Source: Polymorphobacter_B sp038225475
Lineage (GTDB): Bacteria; Pseudomonadota; Alphaproteobacteria; Sphingomonadales; Sphingomonadaceae
DNA: 64,000 nt
Assembly (NCBI GenBank): GCA_038225475.1
Contig: JBBRRA010000002.1
Coordinates: forward strand, 1 to 64,000
Direction of reading: 5' to 3'
The position numbers and the translations under genes were made by a program. The notes under the pieces were generated by a model. That model was not told where the DNA came from. It worked only from the letters and a program-made list of their open reading frames with translations, and made no database searches. This document shows, in pieces, positions 32,006-40,343 of the stretch (position 1 is the first letter of the stretch; every line of letters begins with the position of its first letter).

Positions 32006-33665
32006 CGGCAATCCTTTCGGGCGTCGCTGTCGACGCAGGTTCAATTTCGATAAGTTCGGCACCGGGGAACGCGGCCATCAGCTGCGACACCACCGGATCG
32101 GCCAGCACGGCGGCGCGCGCAGCTTCGGCCAGTGCGGCATCGGCCTCGCGCAGGGTGCGCTGCCCGCCGTCGCGCGCCAGCGTTACCGTCCAGCGCGTCG
32201 CGGTCCATTCGCCAAGCCGTGCCATCAAATCGGGCGCAAAGGTTTTCGGCAGATTGCCGGCCACCGTTAGCAGCGGCGGCGCGAGGCTTACCAGTCGCAC
32301 CTCGTCATGCAGCAGTTGCGCCAGCCACGGTTCGCGGTTTGCCATGCATAGTTCGACGAGCGCCGGCAGGTCGGCTGGCAGCGCCGCCGGCTCGGGGGCA
32401 CGTGCCGCCGGCGCTGGAACGCGCGCCGCCTGGATCGGTGTGGCGGTTTCCAGCCGTACCGACTGCGGTGCCGCAGCCGGGGTATCGTCGCCGCGCTCGG
32501 TCAGGCGGCGGACAAGCTCGGCCGGGTCGGGCAGCTCGCTCGCGTGGATAATGCGGAGCAGCGCCATCTCGCCCGCCTGGAACGGCACCGGCGCCGCCTG
32601 AACCTCCGCCAGCCCTTTGAGCAGCAGTTGCCACAGCCGGTGCAGCGCCGGGAATGACAGCCGCGCGCCCCAATCCTTGACCAGCGCGCGTTCCTCGGCG
32701 CTCATCGCCGGGTCATCGGCTCCGGCGACCTTCGCACGCGTAATGGTGTGGACGAGTTCGAGCAGTTCCTGCACCACCTGCGCCGGGTCGGTACCAAGGT
32801 CATAACCGTCCTTGAACGCCGACAATGCCGATGCGGCCTCGCCCGCCAGCAACAGTGCGAACAGCGTCCGCACCGTGCCGCGATCCGATAGCCCGAGCAT
32901 TTCGCGCACGGCAACTGCCGTGACTCCGCCAGCGCCGTGCGCAATCGCCTGGTCGAGGATCGACAACCCGTCGCGGACCGAACCTTCGGCGGCACGCGCG
33001 ATCAATGCGAGCGCCTCGGGCTCGGCGGAGCAGCTTTCGGCCTCGACGATCTTGCCGAAATGCTCGGCAAGCATCTCGGCGGGGATCCGCCGCAGGTCAA
33101 ACCGCTGGCAGCGCGACAGCACCGTCACCGGCAATTTGCCGACTTCGGTGGTCGCAAAGATGAATTTCACATGCGGTGGCGGTTCCTCGAGCGTCTTCAG
33201 CAGCGCGTTGAACGCGTTTTTCGACAGCATGTGGACTTCGTCGATGATGTAGATTTTGTACCGAGCCGACGCGCTGGCATAGCGCACCGCCTCGATGATC
33301 TCGCGCACGTCGTCGACGCCGGTATTCGACGCGGCGTCCATTTCGATGACGTCCATGTGGCGCCCCGCCGCGATCGCCACACACGGTTCGCAGACGCCGC
33401 ACGGCGCGATCGTCGGCCCGCCCTGCCCGTCCGGACCGACGCAGTTGAGCGCCTTGGCGATGATCCGCGCGGTTGAGGTCTTGCCGACGCCGCGCACGCC
33501 GGTCAGCAGCCAAGCCTGCGCCAGTTGCCCGCGCCGGATCGCGTTGCCGAGCGTGCGGACCATCGCGTCCTGCCCCAGCAGCGTGTCGAAGCTGGCAGGC
33601 CGGTATTTGCGCGCCAGCACACGGTATTCGGGTGCAGCGGCGGGGGCGGCGAAAAGTTCGTCCAT
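31986..33665 (-). CDS. dnaX: DNA polymerase III subunit gamma/tau
   Basis: A 559-residue clamp-loader ATPase. Walker A is GVRGVGKT (residues 56-63), the zinc-binding cysteines are Cys75, Cys89, Cys92 and Cys95, and the Walker B region is KIYIIDEVHMLSK. The sensor motif lies in FIFATTEVGKLPVTVLSRCQ. The C-terminal part is Ala/Pro-rich, as in alphaproteobacterial tau. No slippery A-AAA-AAG type frameshift site was noticed, so a separate gamma form is not predicted. It lies directly downstream of the SRP RNA gene. Confidence 0.95.
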   Translation of the reverse strand: MDELFAAPAAAPEYRVLARKYRPASFDTLLGQDAMVRTLGNAIRRGQLAQAWLLTGVRGVGKTSTARIIAKALNCVGPDGQGGPTIAPCGVCEPCVAIAAGRHMDVIEMDAASNTGVDDVREIIEAVRYASASARYKIYIIDEVHMLSKNAFNALLKTLEEPPPHVKFIFATTEVGKLPVTVLSRCQRFDLRRIPAEMLAEHFGKIVEAESCSAEPEALALIARAAEGSVRDGLSILDQAIAHGAGGVTAVAVREMLGLSDRGTVRTLFALLLAGEAASALSAFKDGYDLGTDPAQVVQELLELVHTITRAKVAGADDPAMSAEERALVKDWGARLSFPALHRLWQLLLKGLAEVQAAPVPFQAGEMALLRIIHASELPDPAELVRRLTERGDDTPAAAPQSVRLETATPIQAARVPAPAARAPEPAALPADLPALVELCMANREPWLAQLLHDEVRLVSLAPPLLTVAGNLPKTFAPDLMARLGEWTATRWTVTLARDGGQRTLREADAALAEAARAAVLADPVVSQLMAAFPGAELIEIEPASTATPERIADAAQPR

Positions 33666-33706
33666 ATCAGACACGGTGGCCGTTTCGCGGAGCGATCGCA
33701 AGGATT

Positions 33707-33802
33707 GGTGGGAGCCGGGAACGACCCAGAGCGGATTCGTTACGGCTGCTTCCTTCCGGACCTGACCGGGTTGGCGAGAGCTCTGCCCGCCCGACTCCCA
33801 TG
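33707..33802 (-). ncRNA. ffs: signal recognition particle RNA, small bacterial type
   Basis: The minus strand carries the universal SRP core GGTCAGGTCCGGAAGGAAGC followed by AGCC. The ends pair as TGGGAGTCGGG with CCCGGCTCCCA, giving a hairpin of about 95 bases, the normal 4.5S size. It binds Ffh for co-translational membrane targeting. The ends are placed from pairing and are approximate. Confidence 0.93.
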
Positions 33803-33805
33803 CCG

Positions 33806-33834
33806 GATATGGGCGAATGATCCCGCGAGCGCAA
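33806..33834 (-). promoter_or_regulatory. sigma-70-type promoter candidate for ffs
   Basis: The minus strand reads TTGCGC, 17 bases, CATATC. The -10 box ends about 6 bases before the predicted RNA 5' end near 33800, a good geometric fit. Confidence 0.45.
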
Positions 33835-33861
33835 GCGGCGGGCCGCTGGCGGCCCAAACGA

Positions 33862-33890
33862 CGCAACCCCGGCACGAGACCGGGGTTGCG
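33862..33890 (-). terminator. terminator hairpin after the PEPxxWA-CTERM gene
   Basis: CGCAACCCCGG, a 7-base loop, then CCGGGGTTGCG form a perfect 11-bp stem 21 bp after the stop codon of the gene at 33912-34643. On the minus strand TCGTTT follows. The T-run is weak but the stem is strong. Confidence 0.65.
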
Positions 33891-33911
33891 GGACGTTCAT
33901 AGACTTACGCG

Positions 33912-34643
33912 TTACGCGGTGACAACGCCCGGACGGCGGCGGCGGGCGGCATAGCCGACCATGCCGAAACCGGTGACGAGCAGCGCCCATGATGCGGGCT
34001 CGGGTACGGCCGCAACCGAGATGTTGTCGAGCAGCGCGATCGGCGGCGCACCAGCAGGCGTGCCGTTCGACAGGAAGCTCAGCACCGCGCTGGTGCCGGT
34101 CGGGACGAAATAGAACGACACGCTGCGCCAAGGCTGAAAACCGGCGCTCGGGTTGTTGATGATCGCGGTGCTTTGCGTCACACCGCCAAAAGTGACGGCA
34201 AGCTGCTCGGTGGTGGCACCGGTGCGGTTGCGAAGCTGCGACGCGGCCCAATCGAAGGTGACGTTATAGCCCTGGCCAGCGACCAGCCCGGTGATCGTCT
34301 GCGACAGCGGGCCGTGAATGCCGGTATCGCCGTCGAGCGCGACGAAGTTGCCACCGGTGCCGAGCGTGTCGGTGGTCACGCCGGTGCGGAAATAGGTCAG
34401 CGGGTCGCTATACTGGTTGGCTGCCGACGTTGTGGTTTGCGTGCCGCCGATGAACAGCAGGTTGAAGCCGCTGGCGGTCCAGCCGGTCACGCCCTGGCCG
34501 AAGCTGCCGCCGATTTGCGAGCTGGCGGTGTAGGTGGTGGTTTCAAAACCGCCATTGGTGACGAGGTTGACCGCGGCGGCCGCCGGAACGGCGGCTGCAA
34601 TAAGCGAGGTGGCTGCAATTGCTGCGAATTTTGAAACGAACAA
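33912..34643 (-). CDS. PEPxxWA-CTERM sorting domain protein, sigma-54 dependent
   Basis: A 243-residue secreted protein. A signal peptide (SKFAAIAATSLIAAAVPAAA) precedes a mature part starting VNLVTNGGFETT with a carbohydrate-binding-like beta pattern. The C-terminus has PEPASWALLVTGFGMVG and an Arg run, the exosortase sorting signal. The start is taken as TTG at 34643, because AGGAG lies 8 bases upstream. An in-frame TTG at 34694 lies inside the -12 box of a sigma-54 promoter and cannot be the start if that promoter is used. It resembles the protein at 3211-3927 in plan and in NLxTNGxFE. Exosortase itself is not in the window. Confidence 0.85.
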   Translation of the reverse strand: MFVSKFAAIAATSLIAAAVPAAAAVNLVTNGGFETTTYTASSQIGGSFGQGVTGWTASGFNLLFIGGTQTTTSAANQYSDPLTYFRTGVTTDTLGTGGNFVALDGDTGIHGPLSQTITGLVAGQGYNVTFDWAASQLRNRTGATTEQLAVTFGGVTQSTAIINNPSAGFQPWRSVSFYFVPTGTSAVLSFLSNGTPAGAPPIALLDNISVAAVPEPASWALLVTGFGMVGYAARRRRPGVVTA

Positions 34644-34689
34644 GGTCAATACTCCTGACACGACGCGGAACTGCGTTAATGCTTTGGTA

Positions 34690-34705
34690 AGCAATCCTTA
34701 TGCCA
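34690..34705 (-). promoter_or_regulatory. sigma-54 promoter of the PEPxxWA-CTERM gene
   Basis: The minus strand reads TGGCATA-AGGA-TTGCT, a full -24/-12 match with correct spacing. The predicted +1 is near 34679, giving a 36-base leader to the TTG start at 34643. Sigma-54 control through PrsK/PrsR is known for PEP-CTERM genes in other bacteria; neither regulator is in the window. Confidence 0.7.
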
Positions 34706-34820
34706 AGTTAATGAAATGTATATGGAAATTATTAGGTGATTGAAATTGGCCGATAATCTTCAGGACAATCCGGTTCCGTAATGATAATATCGTTCCGTCT
34801 AGCGACTTTTTAACGACCTG

Positions 34821-34845
34821 AAAGTGTCGGAAATATTTACACTTT
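34821..34845. promoter_or_regulatory. inverted repeat, possible enhancer site for the sigma-54 promoter
   Basis: AAAGTGT and ACACTTT are 7-bp inverted arms around an 11-base spacer that contains AAATATTT. The centre is about 155 bp upstream of the predicted start point at 34679, a normal distance for an enhancer-binding protein site. The binder is inferred, not shown. Confidence 0.35.
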
Positions 34846-34889
34846 GTTAGTCTATCGACCCAACGCCGAGGCGCGCGCGGCAGCGAAGC

Positions 34890-34918
34890 TTGACCTTTGG
34901 GTGTGCAGCAGCTAACCG
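34890..34918 (+). promoter_or_regulatory. promoter candidate for rpsD
   Basis: TTGACC, a 17-base spacer, then TAACCG. The -35 box is good and the -10 box is poor. It is the best candidate upstream of rpsD. Confidence 0.3.
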
Positions 34919-35049
34919 GCCTGCTTCGCAATTGGCCCCGCACCCCTGGTGAAGCGGTGGCCGCGCCCGACAGACTTGGTCGTGCGGTGCGAGCCCGGGG
35001 AAACGCCGTCGGCACTGGGCCGGCAGCATCGTGGCAAATTGGACGATAT

Positions 35050-35661
35050 ATGACGAAGCGTACAAGCGCGAAATACAAGCTCGACCGCCGCATGGGCGAA
35101 AACATCTGGGGCCGCCCGAAGTCGCCGGTCAACAAGCGTGAATACGGCCCCGGCCAGCACGGCCAGCGCCGCAAGGGCAAGGTCTCGGACTTCGGCATCC
35201 AGCTGCGCGCCAAGCAGAAGCTCAAGGGCTATTACGGCGATGTCACCGAGCGCCAGTTCCGGGCAACCTATGCCGAGGCCGTCCGCCTGAAGGGCGACAC
35301 CTCGCAGAACCTGATCGGTCTGCTCGAGCGCCGTCTCGATATGGTCGTGTACCGCGCCAAGTTCGCACCGACGATCTTTGCCGCGCGCCAGATCGTCAAC
35401 CACGGCCATATCCTCGTCAACGGCCGCCGCTGCAATATCGCGTCGGCACGCGTCAAGCCGGGCGACGTCGTCGAGCTGGGTGCCAAGGCCAAGGACATGG
35501 CGCTCGTGCTCGAAGCGATGGGCCTGACCGAGCGCGAGACGCCCGAATATGTCGCCGTCGACGGCCACAAGGCAACCTACGTCCGCGTCCCGACGCTCGA
35601 CGAAGTGCCCTATGCGGTCCGCATGGAGCCGAACCTCGTCGTCGAGTTCTACTCGCGCTAA
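35050..35661 (+). CDS. rpsD: 30S ribosomal protein S4
   Basis: A 203-residue primary rRNA-binding protein. The start MTKRTSAKYKLDRRMGENIW and then PKSPVNKREYGPGQHGQRRK are the S4 N-terminal domain as found in alphaproteobacteria. The S4 RNA-binding domain lies at about 95-155 (RRLDMVVYRAKFAPTIFAAR). It nucleates 30S assembly. In this group rpsD stands apart from the alpha operon, as here. Its end overlaps the convergent membrane protein gene by four bases. Confidence 0.96.
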   Translation: MTKRTSAKYKLDRRMGENIWGRPKSPVNKREYGPGQHGQRRKGKVSDFGIQLRAKQKLKGYYGDVTERQFRATYAEAVRLKGDTSQNLIGLLERRLDMVVYRAKFAPTIFAARQIVNHGHILVNGRRCNIASARVKPGDVVELGAKAKDMALVLEAMGLTERETPEYVAVDGHKATYVRVPTLDEVPYAVRMEPNLVVEFYSR

Positions 35662-36365
35662 TCGGTCGAGACGACGCGCAGCCGCAGCTGCGCGTCGACG
35701 ACCGCCGGGATCGTCGCGAGCACGCTCGCCGCGATCAGTTCGAACAGTAGCCAAAGCCAAAGCCGTCCGCTGCCCGGATCGGCCGCGCCCGGCCCGCCGA
35801 TCAACAGCGCCGCCGGACCCACGGCAAGCGCCGCGACTACGAGCAGCGCGAGCAAACGCCCCCGGTTACCGCGGGTCAGTCGTCCTGCATCGCGCAACGC
35901 GAGAAACGGCGGTCGCCGTTCGGCAATCGCTAGCGGTAGCGCCGGCAGCACGATGACCGCGCCGCCGATTGCAGCACCAAGCGCCAGCAGCCCCGCAAGA
36001 CTGCCTCCACCCGCAACCAGCCGGACGATCGCTGCCGCCACGCCCGCCGCCCCGAGCAGCAGCGCGACGCTGAACCCCGGCGGCGATGCGACGATACCAC
36101 GGCGAAAATAATCGCTCGGCCCCAGTGGCTTGCCCGTCAGCCGCGCGGTCGTGCCGAAACTTACCAGCGTGGCGAACAGTGCCGCGCCCAGTCCAGCGAT
36201 TACCGCGAGCACCGTACCGACGCTATGCCCCGGCGTCAGTACCGAAGCCAGCAAAGCGGGCAGCGTGACCAGTACAGCACCAAGCATCAGGATCGGCGTC
36301 GAATCGGCGATCACGACCACGCCGATCTGGCGAAGTGCCAGCGCCACGTCGAAGCGCGTGCTCAT
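35658..36365 (-). CDS. predicted multi-pass membrane protein, function unknown
   Basis: A 235-residue very hydrophobic protein with about six predicted membrane segments and a cytosolic N-terminus (MSTRFDVALALRQIGVVVIA). The overall look, with a charged loop LALRDAGRLTRGNRGRLLAL between hydrophobic runs, resembles the membrane domain of glycerophosphodiester phosphodiesterase-type proteins, but no enzyme domain is attached. The ATG overlaps the stop of the upstream thiol oxidoreductase gene (ATGA). Confidence 0.65.
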   Translation of the reverse strand: MSTRFDVALALRQIGVVVIADSTPILMLGAVLVTLPALLASVLTPGHSVGTVLAVIAGLGAALFATLVSFGTTARLTGKPLGPSDYFRRGIVASPPGFSVALLLGAAGVAAAIVRLVAGGGSLAGLLALGAAIGGAVIVLPALPLAIAERRPPFLALRDAGRLTRGNRGRLLALLVVAALAVGPAALLIGGPGAADPGSGRLWLWLLFELIAASVLATIPAVVDAQLRLRVVSTD

Positions 36366-37123
36366 CTGGCCTTTGCGTCGCGCGCCGTCAGCACCGCGGC
36401 CCGGAGCGCATCGATGCCGACCGCTCCCGATAGGATCTTGTTGCCGATGATAAAGCTCGGCGTGCCCGTCAGGCCGAGCGCGCGGCCAAGCTCGAGGTTG
36501 GCCTTGATTTCGGTCCGTAACGCCGGGTTCGCCATGTCGGCTGCGGTGCGTTTCTCGTCGAGCTTCGCCGCGCGCACCGCCGCAATTGTGCGCTCGCGGC
36601 TAAGTTTGCCGTCGGTTTCGAACATACGGTCGTAAAATGCCGGATAGCGGTGCTGCTGCGCGGCCGACAGGCTGGCGAGTGCCGCCTCGTCCGATTCCGG
36701 CGACAGCACCGGGAAGTCGCGAAACACTACCTTGACCTTGGGGTCGCCCGCCAGCAGCGCCTTCACATCGGCATGCGCCGCGCGGCAATAGGGGCAAGCA
36801 TAGTCGAAGAATTCGACGACGACCACGTCACCGTCCTTATTGCCCGCATACGCCCCGGCGAACGGCGTTTCGATCGCGGTGCGATTGCTAGCCAGCAGCT
36901 TGGTCACTTCGCGCGACTGCATGCCGTTGATCGCTTCGGGAATGATCTCGGGGTGCGCGAGCAGATAGTCGCGGACGATGCGCTCGGTTGCGGCGCGGTC
37001 GGTGGCCTTCTGGCGCGGGGCCTGCGTCGCCAGCGTCAGCGCGGTGACCAGCAATGCCCCGGCGGCGAACCCCGCCAGCCCCGGTCGTTGCCGCAGCCAC
37101 TGGCGCACCGGCGTCAGAACCAC
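36362..37123 (-). CDS. DsbA-family thiol:disulfide oxidoreductase (membrane anchored)
   Basis: A 253-residue protein with an N-terminal membrane anchor (GLAGFAAGALLVTALTLATQ) and a periplasmic thioredoxin-like DsbA domain. The active site is CPYC in VVVVEFFDYACPYCRAAHAD (about residues 110-113 for CPYC). The cis-Pro loop is GLTGTPSFIIGNKIL. It oxidises or isomerises disulfides in exported proteins. The start is probably the GTG at 37123, overlapping the end of the M48 protease gene by 10 bases, which suggests coupling. Confidence 0.87.
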   Translation of the reverse strand: MVLTPVRQWLRQRPGLAGFAAGALLVTALTLATQAPRQKATDRAATERIVRDYLLAHPEIIPEAINGMQSREVTKLLASNRTAIETPFAGAYAGNKDGDVVVVEFFDYACPYCRAAHADVKALLAGDPKVKVVFRDFPVLSPESDEAALASLSAAQQHRYPAFYDRMFETDGKLSRERTIAAVRAAKLDEKRTAADMANPALRTEIKANLELGRALGLTGTPSFIIGNKILSGAVGIDALRAAVLTARDAKAR

Positions 37124-38475
37124 TTTTTATGCTTCTTTTTGTCGAGCTCGTTCTTCGACACCCCGGCGATGTCGTCGGCGCGAAGCCAGTCGGGCGTGCC
37201 CTGCGGCAGCCCGAGCAGCGCGAGCCGCGCGTTCGCCGCGGCACTTTTGGCGTTGCCCTCGAGGTTATAGCGTTCGGCGGCGGCCAAAGCGGCGCGCGGC
37301 TCATCGCCCTCGCGGTCATAGATGACGCCGAGTTGATACCATGCAAACGGATTGTCGCGGTCCCGCGCGATTGCCGACCGCAGCAGCGGTTTGGCCTCGG
37401 CGAAGTCCTTGGGGTCTTCGGTCGAGATCAACGCATGGCCGAGCAGCGTCGAGATCAGCGGCTCGTTCGGCGCGCGCGCCACCGCCTTGCGCAGCACCGG
37501 CAACGCCTCCTTCGCATGCCCCGATTCGAGCAGGATCTGACCCTTCAATTCAAGGTAGAATGGGTCGGCGGGGTGCAGCGCGATCAGCCGATCGACTTCG
37601 GCGTTGGCGGCATCGGGATACGCCGACTTGTGATAGGCATAGGCGCGGGCATAGCGCGCGCCTTCGGAAACATCGCTTTCGGGATAGAGCACGAGGGTCC
37701 GCGGCGGCTCCTCGACAAAGCCGGTCAGCTTACCCTTGATGCGCAGAAATTCGGCCTGCAGCGCCGGGTCCGACGGTGCATTATACGCCGGCGAGGTGCG
37801 GTATTCGGCATCGAGCGCCGAAATCCGTTCGCCGCTCAGCGGGTGGGTGCGGTTGTAGCTGTTATCCTGCTTGACCGCGTTGCGATATTCCTCGCCGAGC
37901 AATTTCTGGAAGAACACGATCGAGCCCTTGCCCGAAATTCCCGCAGTGCGCAGAAACCCCGCGCCTGCCTGGTCGGCGCGGCTCTCCTGATCGCGGCTGA
38001 ACGACAGGAAATCGCTTTGCGCCTTGGCCGTTCCCAGACCGAGCGCGGCAATTCCGGCATCGCCCGCACCGGCGGCAATCAGCAGCCCGGCGGCAACCAG
38101 CGACAACAGCGAGATTCGCGTCGCCGGCCCGGCCCCTTCGCCGAACCGGACGTTATGGCCGCCGGCGATATGGCCGAGCTCGTGCGCGATGACACCCTGC
38201 AGCTGATTGACATTGTCGGCCGCGACGATGAGCCCCGAATGAATATAGATATTCTGGCCGCCCGAGACGAAGGCGTTGATGCTGGGGTCGCCGATCAGCA
38301 CGATCTGTACCGACTTCGGATCGAGCCCGGCAGCGACTTCGAGCGGCTTGGCGACCTGGCGGAAAAACGCTTCGGTCTCGGCATCGCGCAGGATCGATTG
38401 CGCCGCCAGCGGCTCGACGGCGAGCAGGCTGGCGACCAGCGCAAGGATGCCGAAGCGGAGGAAGCGAAGCATCAT
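37114..38475 (-). CDS. M48-family metalloprotease with TPR region (BepA-like)
   Basis: A 453-residue protein with a signal peptide (GILALVASLLAVEPLAAQ). The zinc motif HELGH lies in QGVIAHELGHIAGGHNVRFG (about residues 97-101), with the third-ligand region SRDQESRADQAG near 158. A C-terminal half with tetratricopeptide-like helices follows (about 290-430). This is the layout of BepA/YfgC, a periplasmic protease and chaperone that checks outer-membrane protein assembly. It lies upstream of the DsbA-like gene and forms an envelope-quality operon with it. Two adjacent ATGs follow AGGGG. Confidence 0.9.
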   Translation of the reverse strand: MMLRFLRFGILALVASLLAVEPLAAQSILRDAETEAFFRQVAKPLEVAAGLDPKSVQIVLIGDPSINAFVSGGQNIYIHSGLIVAADNVNQLQGVIAHELGHIAGGHNVRFGEGAGPATRISLLSLVAAGLLIAAGAGDAGIAALGLGTAKAQSDFLSFSRDQESRADQAGAGFLRTAGISGKGSIVFFQKLLGEEYRNAVKQDNSYNRTHPLSGERISALDAEYRTSPAYNAPSDPALQAEFLRIKGKLTGFVEEPPRTLVLYPESDVSEGARYARAYAYHKSAYPDAANAEVDRLIALHPADPFYLELKGQILLESGHAKEALPVLRKAVARAPNEPLISTLLGHALISTEDPKDFAEAKPLLRSAIARDRDNPFAWYQLGVIYDREGDEPRAALAAAERYNLEGNAKSAAANARLALLGLPQGTPDWLRADDIAGVSKNELDKKKHKKWF

Positions 38476-38515
38476 CGTCCCCTGTAGTCCCGTCGCTGAA
38501 CTTGGCGTGAAGCGG

Positions 38516-39160
38516 TTACCGGTCGGCGCTCAGCCGCTTGTCGAGATACGCATCGACGATGCCCATCAGCTCGGGCATTTCATGCTCGAAGAAGTGGTTG
38601 GCCTTCGGCACCGTCGCATGGTCGATCGTGATGTGGCGCTGCGTCTTGAGCTTGTCGACCAGCTTTTGCACGCTGACACCGGTCACGACTTCGTCCGCGC
38701 CGCCGTCGACGATCAGCCCCGACGACGGGCACGGCGCAAGAAAAGTGAAATCGTACAGGTTGGCGGGCGGCGCGATCGACAGGAAGCCGCGCACTTCGGG
38801 ACGCCGCATCAGCAGCTGCATGCCGATCCACGCGCCGAAACTGAAACCGCCGACCCACGTCGTGGAGGCTTCGGGATTGAACTGCTGCATCCAGTCGAGC
38901 GCCGAGGCGGCGTCCGACAGCTCGCCGATACCGTTGTCGAACACGCCCTGGCTGCGCCCGACTCCGCGAAAGTTGAAGCGCAGCGTCGCAAAGCCGCGCC
39001 GCACGAACGTATTGTACATCGCCATCACGATCGGATGGTTCATCGTGCCCTGCGTCGGGTGCGGTTGCAGCAGGATCGCCACCGGTGCGCGCGGGCGATT
39101 GGCTGGTTGATAGCGGCCTTCGAGACGCCCCTCGGGACCAGGAAAAATAACTTCGGGCAT
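38516..39160 (-). CDS. alpha/beta hydrolase
   Basis: A 214-residue hydrolase. The nucleophile elbow is GGFSFGA (about residues 104-110), the catalytic His is in KANHFFEHE near the C-terminus, and LQPHPTQGTMNHPIV forms the oxyanion-side loop. Related genes sit beside cysteine desulfurase and Suf genes in many alphaproteobacteria, and here it is divergent from two cysteine desulfurase genes, so a link to Fe-S assembly is possible. The substrate is unknown. Confidence 0.8.
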   Translation of the reverse strand: MPEVIFPGPEGRLEGRYQPANRPRAPVAILLQPHPTQGTMNHPIVMAMYNTFVRRGFATLRFNFRGVGRSQGVFDNGIGELSDAASALDWMQQFNPEASTTWVGGFSFGAWIGMQLLMRRPEVRGFLSIAPPANLYDFTFLAPCPSSGLIVDGGADEVVTGVSVQKLVDKLKTQRHITIDHATVPKANHFFEHEMPELMGIVDAYLDKRLSADR

Positions 39161-39206
39161 CGTACCTACGGGCGTTAAAGGGGGGCTGCGTGGCGCAGCG
39201 GATCGT

Positions 39207-39218
39207 CCCTATATAGGG
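39207..39218. promoter_or_regulatory. CCCTATATAGGG palindrome before the cysteine desulfurase genes
   Basis: A perfect 12-bp palindrome, followed directly by TTGCACTGCAA, an 11-bp inverted repeat (39219-39229). Both lie in the 94-bp divergent gap between the hydrolase and the first desulfurase. They look like operator sites; an Rrf2/IscR-type regulator is a guess from the Fe-S context. Confidence 0.4.
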
Positions 39219-39254
39219 TTGCACTGCAAAGCTCCAATCTAAACCGAGTCGTCG

Positions 39255-40343
39255 ATGCCCGAAGCCGCCTATCTCGACTATGCCGCGACCGCGCCGATCG
39301 ACCCGGCGGCGGTCGCCGCAATGGCGGCTGCGGCAGCCGCATGGGCCAATCCGTCGTCGGTCCACCGCGCCGGGCGGAGCGCGCAGACAGCGCTCGAAAC
39401 TGCGCGCGACACCATTGCAGACGCGCTCGGATGTCAGCCCGGGGCGGTGATTTTCACCGGCGGCGGCACCGAGGCGATCGGGCTCGCGCTGGCTTCGGCG
39501 GGCGCGGCATCGCTGTTCGTATCGGCGGTCGAACATGACGCGGTCCGCGCACAGGCGCGCGGCGCAACGATCATTCCGGTCGATGGCTGCGGCCGGATCG
39601 ACCTCGGCGCACTGGCGGCGCTGCTTGCCGCCGCCGCCGGCCCCGCGCTGGTCGCGGTGATGCAGGCGAACAATGAAACCGGCGCCATTCAACCGCTCGC
39701 CGAAGTCGCGGCGCTGATCGACGCGGCTGGCGGACGGTTGCTCGTCGATGCGGTGCAGGGCGCCGGGAAGCTGCGCCTGCCACCGGGCGATTTCGTCGCG
39801 GTTTCGGCGCACAAATTGGGCGGCCCGCCGGGCGTCGGCGCGCTGATCGTGCGCTGCCTCGACGGCTTTGCCGCACCGCGTGCGGGCGGCGGGCAGGAAC
39901 GCGGCTACCGCGCGGGAACCGAAAATCTGCCGGGCATTGCGGGCTTCGCTGCCGCGCTCGAGGCACGCGCGGCGGACTCGGGCTGGCTGGCGCGCGCAAC
40001 CGGCCTGCGCGACCGCCTCGAAGCCCGGCTCGACGGGGCCGAAATCATCGCGGCGGATGCCGATCGGCTCGGCACGATCAGCAGCATTCGCATGCCCGGC
40101 GTTGCCGCCTCGACGCAGGTGATGGCGCTCGATCTTGCGGGCTTTGCGGTCAGCGCGGGCGCGGCCTGCTCGTCGGGCAAGGTCGGGCCGAGCCATGTGC
40201 TCGCTGCCATGGGCCTTGGCACGCGCGCCGCGAGCGAAGCGATCCGCGTCAGTGTCGGATGGCGCTCGACGGCGGCCGAAGTCGACGGTTTTGCCGCGGC
40301 GTGGAATGCACTTGCGACGCGGCAACGGACGAAGGCCGCATGA
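39255..40343 (+). CDS. cysteine desulfurase (first of a tandem pair)
   Basis: A 362-residue PLP enzyme of the NifS/IscS class. The start AAYLDYAATAPIDPAAVAAM is followed by QANNETGAIQPLAEVA at about 136-151, the PLP-lysine motif VSAHKLGGPPG near 181, and the catalytic cysteine loop SAGAACSSGKVGPSHVL near 300. It releases sulfur from L-cysteine for Fe-S clusters or thio-cofactors. It overlaps the second desulfurase by four bases (ATGA). The two differ clearly in sequence, so a specialised partner for each is likely. Confidence 0.9.
   Translation: MPEAAYLDYAATAPIDPAAVAAMAAAAAAWANPSSVHRAGRSAQTALETARDTIADALGCQPGAVIFTGGGTEAIGLALASAGAASLFVSAVEHDAVRAQARGATIIPVDGCGRIDLGALAALLAAAAGPALVAVMQANNETGAIQPLAEVAALIDAAGGRLLVDAVQGAGKLRLPPGDFVAVSAHKLGGPPGVGALIVRCLDGFAAPRAGGGQERGYRAGTENLPGIAGFAAALEARAADSGWLARATGLRDRLEARLDGAEIIAADADRLGTISSIRMPGVAASTQVMALDLAGFAVSAGAACSSGKVGPSHVLAAMGLGTRAASEAIRVSVGWRSTAAEVDGFAAAWNALATRQRTKAA

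Larger units (their letters stand above)
34644..35049. other. 405-bp intergenic region between the PEPxxWA-CTERM gene and rpsD
   Basis: The left half (to about 34860) is AT-rich against the rest of the window and carries the leader, sigma-54 promoter and inverted repeat listed separately. The right half is GC-rich and leads into rpsD. It contains one TTGACC-N17-TAACCG element at 34890-34918 that could start rpsD transcription with a leader of about 130 bases. No tRNA or ORF with family character was seen. Confidence 0.6.

Noticed and set aside
31986..33665. Programmed frameshift in dnaX giving a short gamma form
   Set aside because: No A-rich slippery heptamer with a downstream stop was noticed.
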